A stretch of DNA of 35,806 nucleotides from Micromonospora sp. HM5-17 (GCF_003762835.1 NZ_RJWA01000017.1:1-35806); one strand, 5' to 3'; shown: positions 15,898 through 24,818, counted from the first letter of the stretch. The notes: generated from the letters alone by a model not told the origin. Numbers and translations: made by a program.

Positions 15898-16983
15898 TTA
15901 TTGCCCCCATGCTCTGCCTACGCCCCGGTGAGCACCCCAAATGAGGAAGGGTGCACCCACTATCGCGAGGACGATGGACATCTCCAGCTCCGAGTTACCC
16001 ACAATGAGGCGCCCGATGATATCGGCAGCAAGCACGGCACAACCGCCTAAGAGCGCGGAGGGCAAAAGCATGGTAGCAACGCTAGGGCTCACCACCCGCC
16101 GCACGATGTGGGGAATGGCAAAGCCGACGAAGGCAATGGGGCCCGTTGCTGCCGTTGCGCTGCCGGCCAACACCACGATGCTGAGCGCCGCGCCCACCCG
16201 CGCGGTGGTGGGTGATCCGCCCAAGGCGAGGGAGGACTCCTCCCCCATGGCCAAAAGGTCGAGGGGGCTGGCCACCATCGCCGCGCACGCTATGCCGAGA
16301 ACAAGCCCTATGCCCGCGATCGCGACGTCTTCTGGGCCGCGGCCAAAGGTGGAGCCGATGGTCCACCGCCGCATGCTATCGAGGACGTCCGTGGAATAAA
16401 GGCCGATGATCATCGCGCCCGATCCCAAGGCGGCGGAGACTCCGGCACCTACCAGAATGAGCGTCAGAGGATCCTGAAACCGCCGCGATACGGCTAAGAC
16501 CAGCAGCGTGGTAATACCCGCGCCAGCGAGCGCGAGGGTAGTCCGCATACCGGTGGAGGTAGCAATGCCGATGGCCGTGCCTATGGCAACAAAGAATGAC
16601 GCACCCGCGGTAACGCCAATAAACCCTGGATCCGCCAGCGGGTTTCGGGTCCACGATTGCGCCAGTACACCGGCCACAGCAAGGGCCGCGCCGGCGAAAT
16701 AAGCCAGGAAGGTGCGCGGCAGGCGCAGGTTCCACACGATATCGTGGATATCCTGCTCCCCCGCTCCGCGCAGCGCAGCGATGACCTCCCCGGGCGGAAT
16801 CGAGCGGGATCCTAGCGCCAGGGACGCCACCGCCAACACCAGGCTGGCGAGGATGAGGGCGACAAGGAGAACCTTGCGCCCCTGTGCCCGCGCCATTACC
16901 GATGTAGCGATGCCGGTGGTGCTAGAACTATCTGCTATGGAAAGCGGCTGGACTATTTCGCCGTCCTTCGTGGTTGCTAACAA
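15898..16983 (-). CDS. Iron-siderophore ABC transporter permease (FecCD family), first
   Basis: FecCD-type permease, 361 residues from the TTG at 16983, which directly follows the binding-protein stop codon and has a weak GAGAAG site. An internal ATG at 16896 (MARAQGRK) would give 332 residues, closer to the family norm, but lacks a visible ribosome binding site, so the start is uncertain. Hallmarks: WNLRLPRTFLAYFAGAALAVAG, NPLADPGFIGVTAGAS and TGPIAFVGFAIPHIVRR. It pairs with the downstream permease, 3 bases away. Confidence 0.93.
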   Translation of the reverse strand: MLATTKDGEIVQPLSIADSSSTTGIATSVMARAQGRKVLLVALILASLVLAVASLALGSRSIPPGEVIAALRGAGEQDIHDIVWNLRLPRTFLAYFAGAALAVAGVLAQSWTRNPLADPGFIGVTAGASFFVAIGTAIGIATSTGMRTTLALAGAGITTLLVLAVSRRFQDPLTLILVGAGVSAALGSGAMIIGLYSTDVLDSMRRWTIGSTFGRGPEDVAIAGIGLVLGIACAAMVASPLDLLAMGEESSLALGGSPTTARVGAALSIVVLAGSATAATGPIAFVGFAIPHIVRRVVSPSVATMLLPSALLGGCAVLAADIIGRLIVGNSELEMSIVLAIVGAPFLIWGAHRGVGRAWGQ

Positions 16984-17931
16984 TTACAGCTTCTCTTCAA
17001 ACTTATCTACTGCCCAGGGGATGGTCACCGGGTTCGGCATACTCATGGCATTGCCGGTATCCGTATCCAGGTAGCGCACGCGACCATCCTTGACAATGTC
17101 GAGGCCCTGGAAGGTCTTATCTTTCTTCAAAGCATCGGAAGAGCCGTTGTAGTCCAAGACAAAGAGGTAATCAACCTGGCTCAGCTTCGCGTAGTTTTCT
17201 GGGGCAATGTCTACGAAAAAGCTGGTGCCATCGCCCTGCAACGCATCGGGGATCTCCATGCCAAGATCTTCGATGAACTGTCCGCGCCCGTCCTCCTCGG
17301 TGTACAAGCCAATTTTGCCGTCATATGGCATGACGATGGCCGCAGACTTACCCTGCAATTCCGTGTGCTCGCGGCGGAAATCCTCGAGGGCCTTTTCGGT
17401 GTCATCGATAAGCTTATCGCCTTCGCCTTCCTTACCCACCGCATCCGCAATGGTCTCTACCTGCTTTTCCCAGGGCACCTGCCAGTCCTCATAGTCATCT
17501 GGCTTGACGGTGGTAGGCGCGATCTCTTCCAGGGATTCCTTCGTGCGCGCATCCACGGCCTGGTTCACCGCAATGATCTGGGTGGGGTCTGCCGCGGTTA
17601 CCTGCTCAAAGGTATCCGCGGTGAATCCGGTTGCGGTGTTATAAATCACCTCAGGCTGTGCATCGCCCAATAGCTTCTCTGCCCAGGGGCCGACGCCGGA
17701 GGGATCGCCATCCCCCTCAGCGCCCCACGGTGCCACCGTCACGGGAGTGATCCCCAGGGCAAGCAGCGTATCGGCGTCACCCAGGCCCAGGCTAGCCACG
17801 CGCTGCTCGCTGGCAGCGTTAGTCGCCTGAGCCGTTTCATCGCCCTCACCGCGCGAGCAACCGCCTAAGGCTACGGCTCCTACGGAAAGCGTTGCTACTA
17901 CGCCCATGGTTCGACGCCCGAAAATATTCAT
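16984..17931 (-). CDS. Iron-siderophore ABC transporter substrate-binding lipoprotein
   Basis: This extracytoplasmic receptor delivers ferric siderophore to the FecCD permeases. The 315-residue product has a lipoprotein signal peptide with lipobox ALGGC (Cys25), then a class III periplasmic-binding fold (QRVASLGLGDADTLLALGI near residue 44; the two lobes are joined by a long helix rich in Glu and Lys). An AAAGG ribosome binding site lies 9-10 bases before the ATG. It is the first gene of a four-gene operon and shares a 101-base divergent region containing an iron box with the reductase gene. Confidence 0.94.
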   Translation of the reverse strand: MNIFGRRTMGVVATLSVGAVALGGCSRGEGDETAQATNAASEQRVASLGLGDADTLLALGITPVTVAPWGAEGDGDPSGVGPWAEKLLGDAQPEVIYNTATGFTADTFEQVTAADPTQIIAVNQAVDARTKESLEEIAPTTVKPDDYEDWQVPWEKQVETIADAVGKEGEGDKLIDDTEKALEDFRREHTELQGKSAAIVMPYDGKIGLYTEEDGRGQFIEDLGMEIPDALQGDGTSFFVDIAPENYAKLSQVDYLFVLDYNGSSDALKKDKTFQGLDIVKDGRVRYLDTDTGNAMSMPNPVTIPWAVDKFEEKL

Positions 17932-17994
17932 GAGGCTAGACCTTTCAATAAAGGAAGAAAATCAACTTGCTTACCCTATACCGCAAAGGGTTAG

Positions 17995-18013
17995 TTAGGC
18001 AAGGCTTAGCTTT
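17995..18013. promoter_or_regulatory. DtxR-type iron box in the divergent siderophore promoter
   Basis: TTAGGCAAGGCTTAGCTTT matches the 19-base DtxR consensus (TTAGGTTAGSCTAACCTAA) at 13 positions by hand count. It lies between two divergent iron genes and just upstream of the -10 box of the plus-strand gene, where a repressor would block RNA polymerase. Confidence 0.7.
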
Positions 18014-18020
18014 GACCTAG

Positions 18021-18026
18021 TATATT
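18021..18026 (+). promoter_or_regulatory. -10 box of the siderophore-interacting protein gene (leaderless)
   Basis: TATATT ends 6 bases before the ATG at 18033 and no Shine-Dalgarno sequence is present, so transcription probably starts at the start codon. An overlapping TAGTAT (18018-18023) is an alternative. Confidence 0.5.
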
Positions 18027-18032
18027 AGACAC

Positions 18033-18854
18033 ATGACGTCTTCCCAACAATCGGCGCCGAGGCCTGAACACGAACTCATCCCCGTTACCCTGACCGCCAA
18101 CAAACGGATCCGGCCGCGCCTGCACCGCCTCACGTTTTATGCGGAGACTTTCCGGACCTACACCCTCTCCGGCCCCGATGAATTCTTTGGGCTCGTCATG
18201 CCGCAGGCTGGACAGGAATTTACGCCCTTCCCCGTCGACGGCATAAACCTCCGTGCCGCGGTAGCCGCAATTGCCGAGGAGAAGCGACCGGATCTGCGCT
18301 GGTACACCATCCGCGCGCTCCACCCAGAGGAGTCCACAGTCGATGTCGATGTGGTCACCCACGGCGATTCAGGGCCTGGTTCGCGGTGGATTCGCCGGGC
18401 ACAAGCCGGCGACACAGCGGGATTTTTTACCTGCAACGAACTGTGGCGACCAACCGAGGTAGCACAACTTCTAGTCGCCGACGCCTCCGCCCTGCCCGCG
18501 CTGCGGCATATTTTGGCCTACCAGGAAGAACAAAACCCGGCGATGCTGCGCTCCACCGATGTTTTGGCCGTGATTACCAGCGAGGACGAGGTAGAGCCGG
18601 GCCTTGCAACTCGGTGGGAGACCAGCGTCCGCAGCCTGCGCATCATTCATACCCAACCGCGTCAGGAGGCAGATGCTGTCGTAGCCGCTCTAAGAGCGGA
18701 CTATGCCTGTGCGCCGGGGCCGGGGTACGTGTGGGCTTCCGGCGAGGGGGAGCTAGCAAAGAGCGTACGAGGCCTCGCGGTGAATGAGTGGGGCCTGAAT
18801 ACCACCGACGTCACGTGGGTTCCCTACTGGTTTTATGGAAGGGCCCGTCCGTAG
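18033..18854 (+). CDS. Siderophore-interacting protein (ferric-siderophore reductase, ViuB/SIP family)
   Basis: SIP proteins are flavin-dependent cytoplasmic reductases that release iron from imported siderophores. The 273-residue product shows an FAD-binding barrel (about 10-135), including the family-typical RWYTIRALHPEESTVDVDVV and HGDSGPGSRWIRRAQAGD, and an NAD(P)H-binding-like C-terminal domain ending in TWVPYWFYGRARP, where the conserved YWxxG element is recognisable. It diverges from the siderophore uptake operon across an iron box, so DtxR repression in iron-rich conditions is likely. The mRNA appears leaderless. A terminator follows 21 bases after the stop codon. Confidence 0.94.
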   Translation: MTSSQQSAPRPEHELIPVTLTANKRIRPRLHRLTFYAETFRTYTLSGPDEFFGLVMPQAGQEFTPFPVDGINLRAAVAAIAEEKRPDLRWYTIRALHPEESTVDVDVVTHGDSGPGSRWIRRAQAGDTAGFFTCNELWRPTEVAQLLVADASALPALRHILAYQEEQNPAMLRSTDVLAVITSEDEVEPGLATRWETSVRSLRIIHTQPRQEADAVVAALRADYACAPGPGYVWASGEGELAKSVRGLAVNEWGLNTTDVTWVPYWFYGRARP

Positions 18855-18875
18855 CGAAGCCCTAAAACGGCGAAG

Positions 18876-18911
18876 GCCCCCGCTCCGAACTCCAGGTTCG
18901 GTAGCGGGGGC
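18876..18911. terminator. Terminator between the SIP gene and rpsQ
   Basis: GCCCCCGCT (18876-18884) pairs with AGCGGGGGC (18903-18911), with CGAA/TTCG inside the loop. The plus-strand side is followed by TTTGTTGT; the minus-strand side has a weaker T-tract (CGTTTTAG 7-8 bases on). It serves the SIP gene and probably also the S10 operon, whose last gene ends 18 bases away. Confidence 0.88.
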
Positions 18912-18928
18912 TTTGTTGTGGCTAGTTT

Positions 18929-19237
18929 TTACTTAGCCTTCTCGATGATCTCAACGAGACGGAAGTGCTTGTCCTTGGACAGCGGGCGGGTCTCAGCGAT
19001 ACGTACGAGATCGCCGATGCCTGCGGTTTCTTCCTCGTCATGCACCTTAACCTTCTTGTTAGAACGCATGATCTTGCCGTACAGGGCGTGCTGCTTGCGG
19101 TCTTCCAGCTCGACAACGATGGTCTTGGACATCTTGTCGGATACTACATAGCCGGTGCGAACCTTAGGAGCGCCCTTGACCTTCTCCTTCTTCGGAGTAG
19201 GTGCCTTCTTGGAATCAGTCACGTTAGCCTCACTCAT
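18929..19237 (-). CDS. rpsQ: 30S ribosomal protein S17
   Basis: S17 is a primary 16S rRNA-binding OB-fold protein. The 102-residue product has a Lys/Pro-rich N-terminal extension (1-27) typical of corynebacteria and the S17 core [20 protein letters not shown]. The signature [20 protein letters not shown] is near the end. It starts 2 bases after the rpmC stop codon and is the last gene of the S10 run here; a terminator follows, so rplN downstream is not in the same transcript. Confidence 0.98.
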   Translation of the reverse strand: MSEANVTDSKKAPTPKKEKVKGAPKVRTGYVVSDKMSKTIVVELEDRKQHALYGKIMRSNKKVKVHDEEETAGIGDLVRIAETRPLSKDKHFRLVEIIEKAK

Positions 19238-19239
19238 GA

Positions 19240-19470
19240 TTAAGCCTCAGCTCCCGGAGCAACGGACAGGCCCAGCTCGCGCTCGCGCAGAACGGTGTAG
19301 ATGCGGGCAATGTCGCGCTTAACCGTGCCGATGCGGCGGTTGTTGGTCAGCTGGCCGGTGGCCTTCTGGAAGCGGAGGTTGAACAGCTCTTCCTTCGCAT
19401 CCTTCAGGCGGGACTGCAGCTCAGCGTTGTCGAGCTCACGGAACTCGTGGGCGGGGGTACCGGTTGCCAT
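19240..19470 (-). CDS. rpmC: 50S ribosomal protein L29
   Basis: L29 sits beside the peptide exit tunnel with L23 and contributes to the trigger-factor and SRP docking site. The product is 76 residues from the ATG at 19470, which overlaps the rplP stop codon by one base (TAATG). An upstream in-frame ATG at 19509 would add 13 unrelated residues inside rplP and is rejected. The core [19 protein letters not shown] and [16 protein letters not shown] are diagnostic. Confidence 0.97.
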   Translation of the reverse strand: MATGTPAHEFRELDNAELQSRLKDAKEELFNLRFQKATGQLTNNRRIGTVKRDIARIYTVLRERELGLSVAPGAEA

Positions 19471-19886
19471 TAGAACTGGTCCTCCTTCTTGATGATACGG
19501 ACCTTGCAAGGAAGCTTCTGGCCAGCACGGCGCAGAGCCTCAATTGCAACGGCATCGTTCGGATAGCTCATCTCGAAAAGTACGCGGCCCGGCTTAACGT
19601 TAGCCACCCACTTCTCAACCGGGCCCTTACCGGAACCCATACGAACGCCGAGCGGCTTCTGGGTCAACGGACGGTCCGGGAAGATGTTGATCCACACCTT
19701 GCCACCACGCTTGACGTGGCGGTTGATGGCAATACGTGCGGCCTCAATCTGACGGTTGGTGATGTACGCCGGCTCGAGAGCCTGGATAGCGTAATCGCCG
19801 AAGTTGATGCGGTTACCGCCCTTGGACACGCCGCGACGGTTCGGGCGGTGCTGACGGCGGTACTTAACACGCTTAGGAATCAGCAT
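19470..19886 (-). CDS. rplP: 50S ribosomal protein L16
   Basis: L16 helps form the A-site region of the large subunit. The 138-residue product begins [19 protein letters not shown] and contains [19 protein letters not shown] and the signature [19 protein letters not shown]. Length is normal. An AGGAGGG ribosome binding site lies about 7 bases before the ATG. The gene starts 3 bases after rpsC and overlaps rpmC by one base. Confidence 0.98.
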   Translation of the reverse strand: MLIPKRVKYRRQHRPNRRGVSKGGNRINFGDYAIQALEPAYITNRQIEAARIAINRHVKRGGKVWINIFPDRPLTQKPLGVRMGSGKGPVEKWVANVKPGRVLFEMSYPNDAVAIEALRRAGQKLPCKVRIIKKEDQF

Positions 19887-19889
19887 GGA

Positions 19890-20633
19890 TTAGCCCTCCT
19901 GCTTCTGCTGTGCTCGCTGGCGGCGCTGGCCACCGCGGCGGGAGCGACCATTGCGGTCACGGCCACGGCCCTGTGCCGGAGCGTTCAGTTCTGACTCGCG
20001 TACGCCACCGACGACGTCACCCTTGTAGATCCACACCTTGATGCCAATGCGGCCGAAGGTGGTGTGGGCCTCTGCGGTGCCGTAATCGATTTCGGCGCGA
20101 AGAGTGTGCAGCGGAACGCGACCCTCGTGGTAGCGCTCAACGCGGGACATTTCAGCACCACCCAGGCGGCCGGACAGCAGAATCTTGATGCCCTTGACCT
20201 GTGGCTGGCGCATAGCGGACTGGATAGCCTTACGCATTGCACGACGGAATGCGACGCGGTTAACCAGCTGCTCCGCGATGGAGTGAGCAACCAGGGTTGC
20301 GTTTGCGTCTACCTGCTTGACCTCGAGGATGTTGAGGGCAACCATCTTGCCGGTGAGCTTTTCCAGCTCGCGGCGGATACGGTCAGCCTCAGCACCGCGG
20401 CGGCCAATCACGATGCCCGGGCGGGCGGTGTGAATGTCAACGCGGACGCGGTCGCGGGTGCGCTCGATAACGACGTCGGCAATGCCGGCGCGCTCGAGGC
20501 CCTTGTTGAGGTAGTTACGAATCTTGATGTCTTCGGCTACGTAGTTCGCGTAGTCCTTATCGGCGAACCAGTGGGTCTTCCAGTCGGAAGTGATGCCCAA
20601 ACGTAGGCCGTGAGGATGGATCTTCTGGCCCAT
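19890..20633 (-). CDS. rpsC: 30S ribosomal protein S3
   Basis: S3 forms part of the mRNA entry channel. The 247-residue product starts [20 protein letters not shown] and has a type II KH domain (about 39-107) with the [13 protein letters not shown] loop and the C-terminal S3 domain ending near [21 protein letters not shown] basic, Gln/Arg/Gly-rich tail follows (about 217-247). It overlaps rplV by one base. No anomaly is seen. Confidence 0.98.
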   Translation of the reverse strand: MGQKIHPHGLRLGITSDWKTHWFADKDYANYVAEDIKIRNYLNKGLERAGIADVVIERTRDRVRVDIHTARPGIVIGRRGAEADRIRRELEKLTGKMVALNILEVKQVDANATLVAHSIAEQLVNRVAFRRAMRKAIQSAMRQPQVKGIKILLSGRLGGAEMSRVERYHEGRVPLHTLRAEIDYGTAEAHTTFGRIGIKVWIYKGDVVGGVRESELNAPAQGRGRDRNGRSRRGGQRRQRAQQKQEG

Positions 20634-20995
20634 TACTTGGCCCCTTCCTGCTGGCTTTCGACCACCACGGTGATGTGGCTGGTGCGCTTACGAATCATGA
20701 ATGCACGACCCTGTGCACGCGGCTGGAAACGACGCATGGTCGGACCCTCGTTGGCATAAGCCTCGGAGATGACCAGGGTGCGTGGGTCGAGGCCGAAGTT
20801 GTTCTCAGCGTTAGCGGCTGCAGAAGCAACGACCTTAGCAACTGGCTTGGAAGCACCCTGCGGTGCGTACTTCAGGATAGCCAGGGCTTCGCTTACGGAC
20901 TTGCCGCGGACCAGATCGAGCACGCGACGTGCCTTCATCGGGGTGACGCGGACGTAGCGGGCCGTGGCGGATGCGGAGGTGATGGTCTCACTCAT
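20633..20995 (-). CDS. rplV: 50S ribosomal protein L22
   Basis: L22 lines the peptide exit tunnel, where its beta-hairpin loop is a site of macrolide-resistance mutations. The 120-residue product shows [20 protein letters not shown] at the N-terminus, an internal [10 protein letters not shown] and the hairpin/signature region [20 protein letters not shown]. Length is normal. It starts 3 bases after rpsS and overlaps rpsC by one base. Confidence 0.98.
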   Translation of the reverse strand: MSETITSASATARYVRVTPMKARRVLDLVRGKSVSEALAILKYAPQGASKPVAKVVASAAANAENNFGLDPRTLVISEAYANEGPTMRRFQPRAQGRAFMIRKRTSHITVVVESQQEGAK

Positions 20996-20998
20996 CGC

Positions 20999-21277
20999 TT
21001 ATCGACGTCCCTTCTTGTCATCCTTGACGTGACCCTTAAAGGTCTTGGTTGGTGCAAACTCGCCCAGCTTGTGGCCGACCATGGAGTCCTCGATGAAAAC
21101 CGGCACGTGCTTACGGCCGTCGTGGACGGCGAAGGTGTGACCGATGAAATCGGGGAGAATGGTCGAGCGGCGAGACCAGGTCTTGATGACCTGCTTGGTG
21201 CCTGCATCGTTCTGAGCATCCACCTTGTTGAGGAGGTGCTCATCGACGAACGGGCCCTTCTTAAGGCTGCGTGGCAT
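20999..21277 (-). CDS. rpsS: 30S ribosomal protein S19
   Basis: S19 binds the small-subunit head together with S13. The 92-residue product begins [20 protein letters not shown] and contains the signature [20 protein letters not shown] and [20 protein letters not shown]. Length is typical. It is 13 bases downstream of rplB and 3 bases upstream of rplV. Confidence 0.98.
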   Translation of the reverse strand: MPRSLKKGPFVDEHLLNKVDAQNDAGTKQVIKTWSRRSTILPDFIGHTFAVHDGRKHVPVFIEDSMVGHKLGEFAPTKTFKGHVKDDKKGRR

Positions 21278-21290
21278 TGTTTACCTCCTC

Positions 21291-22127
21291 TTAGCGCTTC
21301 TTGTTCGGGCGACGACGGCGCACGATCATGTTGTTGGAGTAACGGTTCGGGTTGCGGGTGCGACCCTCCTTGTGACCCCATGGGGACACAGGGTGGCGAC
21401 CACCCGAGGTCTTACCCTCACCACCACCGTGTGGGTGGTCAACCGGGTTCATAACGACACCGCGGACGGTCGGGCGAACGCCCTTCCAACGCATACGGCC
21501 GGCCTTACCCCAGCGGATGTTCATCTGCTCGGCATTGCCAACCTCACCAACGGTGGCGCGGCAGCGGATGTCCACACGGCGGATTTCGGAAGACGGCATA
21601 CGCAGAACTGCGTACTTGCCTTCCTTACCCAGCAGCTGAATAGAAGCACCAGCGGAGCGAGCCAGCTTAGCGCCAGCGCCCGGCTTGAGCTCAACAGCGT
21701 GGATGGTAGAACCGGTCGGGATGTTACGCAGAGGCAGGTTGTTGCCAACCTTGATATCTGCATTCGGGCCGGACTCTACGATGGTGCCCTGCTTCAGGCC
21801 CTTCGGGGCGATGATGTAACGCTTCTCGCCATCAACGTAGTGAAGCAGTGCAATGTTTGCGGTGCGGTTCGGGTCGTACTCGATGTGAGCGACCTTTGCC
21901 GGGATGCCGTCCTTGTCGTTACGACGGAAGTCGATCAGACGGTAACGGCGCTTGTGGCCACCACCGATGTGGCGGGTGGTGATGCGACCGTAGTTGTTAC
22001 GGCCACCAGTCTTGCTCAGCGGGCGCAGCAGGGACTTCTCCGGAGTAGAACGAGTGATCTCGTCAAACTCAGAAACGGAGGATGCGCGGCGACCCGGAGT
22101 TGTCGGCTTGTACTTACGAATAGCCAT
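21291..22127 (-). CDS. rplB: 50S ribosomal protein L2
   Basis: L2 is essential for subunit association and for the peptidyl transferase centre. The 278-residue product begins [20 protein letters not shown] and carries the highly conserved [18 protein letters not shown] loop, with the functionally important His at about residue 231. The basic tail ([12 protein letters not shown]) is also family-typical. It is 35 bases downstream of rplW, one of the larger gaps in this operon. Confidence 0.98.
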   Translation of the reverse strand: MAIRKYKPTTPGRRASSVSEFDEITRSTPEKSLLRPLSKTGGRNNYGRITTRHIGGGHKRRYRLIDFRRNDKDGIPAKVAHIEYDPNRTANIALLHYVDGEKRYIIAPKGLKQGTIVESGPNADIKVGNNLPLRNIPTGSTIHAVELKPGAGAKLARSAGASIQLLGKEGKYAVLRMPSSEIRRVDIRCRATVGEVGNAEQMNIRWGKAGRMRWKGVRPTVRGVVMNPVDHPHGGGEGKTSGGRHPVSPWGHKEGRTRNPNRYSNNMIVRRRRPNKKR

Positions 22128-22162
22128 AGTTCTTCCTTTTCCTTTCGGCTCTCCGGTGACGC

Positions 22163-22465
22163 TTAAGCGCCGCCGCCGAAGACGTCGATGGAGTCGCTGC
22201 CTTCACGGAGCGTCACATATGCACGCTTGGTGGACTTACGCTGGCCGTAACCGGTGCGGGTGCGCTTACGCTTACCTGCACGGTTCACGGTGTTCACGGA
22301 GTCGACCTTGACGTCAAAGATCTGCTCTACGGCATCTTTAATCTGGGACTTATTGGAGTCCGTGGAGACGTAGAACGTGTACACGTTCTGCTCCATCAGA
22401 CCGTAGGACTTCTCGGATACAACCGGGGCGATGATGATATCGCGTGGGTTAGAAATCTTAGCCAT
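22163..22465 (-). CDS. rplW: 50S ribosomal protein L23
   Basis: L23 surrounds the exit tunnel and docks trigger factor and SRP. The 100-residue product begins [20 protein letters not shown] and contains [39 protein letters not shown] and a C-terminal strand ending in [12 protein letters not shown]. Length is normal. It overlaps rplD by one base. Confidence 0.98.
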   Translation of the reverse strand: MAKISNPRDIIIAPVVSEKSYGLMEQNVYTFYVSTDSNKSQIKDAVEQIFDVKVDSVNTVNRAGKRKRTRTGYGQRKSTKRAYVTLREGSDSIDVFGGGA

Positions 22466-23118
22466 TAGTTCTCCTCCTTATCCGCGCCGGTTGCGCGGTT
22501 GATGAAGGTGTGTAGCGCCTCAACGGAGAACACAACGTCATCGGAGTAGAGAACGTCGTAGGTGTTGAGCTGGCCAGCGTCCAGGATCTGAACGTTAGGC
22601 AGGTTATTAGCGCTACGACGAGCATTGATGTCCTCGCGGCCGATGACCAGGAGCACGTTCTTGCGCTCGGTCAGGGACTCGAGGAAAGCCTTAGCCGACT
22701 TGGTGGACGGCTTCTGGCCCGGTACGAGCTCTTCGATGACGTGGATGCGCTCGTTGCGAGCACGGTCAGACAGTGCACCGAAGAGAGCAGCCTTGATCAT
22801 CTTCTTAGGGGTGCGCTGTGCGTAGTCGCGCGGCTGTGGGCCGTGGACGGTGCCGCCACCGGTGTAGTGCGGTGCGCGGATGGAGCCCTGGCGTGCACGG
22901 CCGGTGCCCTTCTGACGGAAAGGCTTGCGACCACCACCGCGGACATCGCCGCGGGTCTTGGTTGCGTGGGTGCCCTGGCGTGCAGCAGCAAGCTGAGCGT
23001 TAACAACCTGGTGCATCAGAGCAATGGATGCCTCGGTGTCAAAGATTTCAGCAGGCAGGTCTACAGAGCCGTTGGTCTTACCCTCGGAAGTGTGGACGTC
23101 TAGCTTGAGGTTGCTCAT
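22465..23118 (-). CDS. rplD: 50S ribosomal protein L4
   Basis: L4 binds 23S rRNA, reaches into the exit tunnel and, in some bacteria, autoregulates the S10 operon. The 217-residue product has the tunnel loop with the family-diagnostic [19 protein letters not shown] and [16 protein letters not shown] segments, and a C-terminal Rossmann-like half ([20 protein letters not shown]). Its start overlaps the rplC stop codon by 4 bases (ATGA), so translation is coupled. Confidence 0.98.
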   Translation of the reverse strand: MSNLKLDVHTSEGKTNGSVDLPAEIFDTEASIALMHQVVNAQLAAARQGTHATKTRGDVRGGGRKPFRQKGTGRARQGSIRAPHYTGGGTVHGPQPRDYAQRTPKKMIKAALFGALSDRARNERIHVIEELVPGQKPSTKSAKAFLESLTERKNVLLVIGREDINARRSANNLPNVQILDAGQLNTYDVLYSDDVVFSVEALHTFINRATGADKEEN

Positions 23119-23771
23119 GCGTGTGCACCGCCCTTCACTGCGGTCTTAACGGTGACGAGGCCGCCGCGCGCACCAGGGATAGCACCCTTGATGAGCAGCA
23201 GGTTGGACTCGGCATCGATTTTCTGAATCTTCAGGTTCTGGGTGGTCACGCGGTCCTGGCCCATACGGCCAGCCATGCGCTTGCCCTTGAAGACGCGGCC
23301 CGGGGTAGCGGCGCCGCCGATACCGCCAACGCGGCGGTGAGCGGCCTGGTTACCGTGAGCTGCGCCCTGGCCTGCGAAGCCGTGGCGCTTCATGGCACCA
23401 GCGTAGCCGTGGCCCTTGGTCTTGCCGGTAACGTCAACGAAGGTGATGCCCTCGAAGATGTCAACCTTGACCTCTTGGCCAACCTCGTAAGCAGAGGTGT
23501 CGTCCATGCGGATTTCCGCAACGTGACGGCGCGGGGTTACGCCAGCCTTCTTGAAGTGACCACCAACCGGCTTGTTTGCCTTGCGTGGGTCGATTTCGCC
23601 AAAGGCGATCTGGATGGCGCTGTAGCCATCGGTTTCGGGGGTGCGAATCTGGGTGACAACGCATGGCCCTGCCTCGACGACGGTAACCGGTACAACGCGG
23701 TTGTCCTCGTCGAAGACCTGGGTCATGCCGAGCTTCTTGCCCAGAATGCCCTTGATCTCGTTTTCACTCAT
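23115..23771 (-). CDS. rplC: 50S ribosomal protein L3
   Basis: L3 is an early-assembly protein close to the peptidyl transferase centre. The 218-residue product contains [20 protein letters not shown], the long loop [20 protein letters not shown] and [20 protein letters not shown]. Length is typical. It lies 23 bases after rpsJ and overlaps rplD by 4 bases. Confidence 0.98.
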   Translation of the reverse strand: MSENEIKGILGKKLGMTQVFDEDNRVVPVTVVEAGPCVVTQIRTPETDGYSAIQIAFGEIDPRKANKPVGGHFKKAGVTPRRHVAEIRMDDTSAYEVGQEVKVDIFEGITFVDVTGKTKGHGYAGAMKRHGFAGQGAAHGNQAAHRRVGGIGGAATPGRVFKGKRMAGRMGQDRVTTQNLKIQKIDAESNLLLIKGAIPGARGGLVTVKTAVKGGAHA

Positions 23772-23794
23772 TATTTGTTCTCCACCAAAGTCGC

Positions 23795-24100
23795 TTACTG
23801 GATGTTCACGTCGACGCTTGCCGGAAGATCGATGCGCATAAGAGCATCAACGGTCTTCGGGGTTGGGTCGAGAATGTCGATCAGGCGCTTGTGAGTGCGC
23901 ATCTCGAAGTGCTCGCGAGAGTCCTTGTACTTGTGCGGAGAACGAATAACTGCGTATACGTTCTTCTCGGTTGGGAGCGGCACTGGGCCGACTACACGAG
24001 CACCGGTACGGGTAACGGTCTCGACGATCTTCTTTGCAGAAGCGTCGATAGCCTCGTGGTCATAGGCCTTCAGCCGAATGCGGATTTTTTGTCCCGCCAC
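23795..24100 (-). CDS. rpsJ: 30S ribosomal protein S10
   Basis: S10 is a small-subunit head protein that also acts in transcription antitermination through NusB/NusG. The 101-residue product begins [20 protein letters not shown] from a GTG start with a GAGGA site upstream, and contains [20 protein letters not shown] and the [16 protein letters not shown] signature. It is the first gene of the S10 operon, whose promoter and leader lie in the gene-free region 24101-24818. Confidence 0.98.
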   Translation of the reverse strand: MAGQKIRIRLKAYDHEAIDASAKKIVETVTRTGARVVGPVPLPTEKNVYAVIRSPHKYKDSREHFEMRTHKRLIDILDPTPKTVDALMRIDLPASVDVNIQ

Positions 24101-24469
24101 GCTTATCCTCTTCCTCGCTTCCCCACTTTCACATTCCCGGCGTTTCCGGGGCGTGAAGCGGTGGGAAATTGCTTCTCGATTTCTCTATAACGTTGTCCGG
24201 GCTTGGGGCCTGACACAACGCCAGTGGTCTGACTGCCATGACGACCAAGAGTTGCGGTACATGGCAAGTGCCAGAACGCAGTGCTCTCGACGGGGTACAA
24301 GACCCGTAGTCAAAGTATTGTGAAGAGGACGGTTTTCACGCATTACACGTGGGGAGTGTCCAATTCGTCTACTGCCGCTGTTTATTTGCCATGCCCCTTC
24401 TCCGGTCCATCTTCTCGGGGTGTCACTGCTCTAACGCGGACCTAGCCCGATCGGATGACCTTCCAGTCA

Positions 24470-24493
24470 ATGTTTCAAGTTCCCCTGAAACAT
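24470..24493. repeat. Inverted repeat ATGTTTCA-N8-TGAAACAT
   Basis: The two 8-base arms, 24470-24477 and 24486-24493, are perfectly complementary around an 8-base loop. There is no T-tract and no gene nearby, so it looks more like a protein-binding site or an RNA hairpin than a terminator. Confidence 0.6.
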
Positions 24494-24745
24494 GGCGACA
24501 ACGAAGGTGTCATGTTCGCTTTACCAGCTCAGCGTCTCCCCAAAGCCGTGCTTAGCGACGTCCGTCGCTTGTATCACGTCTTGGTTCTCGCTGCCCTGTT
24601 AAAGCAACCTTTGTATTTAAGCATGTTGGGCTGCGGTTTTTCAAGCCGCGTTCTAAACCGTGCCAAAAATCACGTTTTGAATAATTTTGTTGCCCTGCGC
24701 CCCACGATTGTCGGAGAAGTATCTAAGCTCGGTGTCATTGGCTAT

Positions 24746-24758
24746 GGACAAATTGTCC
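24746..24758. promoter_or_regulatory. Operator-like palindrome upstream of the asp23-type cluster
   Basis: GGACAA-A-TTGTCC is a perfect 6+1+6 palindrome about 60 bases before the first start codon of the cluster. Its position near the expected promoter suggests a regulator-binding site. No regulator is identified. Confidence 0.45.
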
Positions 24759-24818
24759 TGCCTAGATAGTTGAATATCCCGTTCATGCATCATCCAATAA
24801 AGAAAGGCACATTCGCCC

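Larger units (their letters stand above)
24101..24818. other. 718-base gene-free divergent region between rpsJ and the asp23-type cluster
   Basis: No convincing gene is seen; the short open frames here lack ribosome binding sites and resemble no family. The region must hold the rpsJ promoter and leader on the minus strand, and the promoter of the plus-strand envelope cluster. Two clear dyads are listed separately (24470-24493 and 24746-24758). A weaker dyad, ACGGG/CCCGT, lies near 24290-24307 and could fold in the rpsJ leader. I could not place the -35/-10 boxes with confidence. Confidence 0.6.

Noticed and set aside
24290-24307. ACGGG/CCCGT dyad as an S10-leader attenuator
   Set aside because: The stem is only five base pairs, without a T-tract or the L4-binding structure known from enterobacteria; not enough to call an attenuator.
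24078-24769. Short plus-strand open frames upstream of the asp23-type cluster
   Set aside because: None has a good start context or resembles a protein; the region behaves like leader and regulatory DNA.
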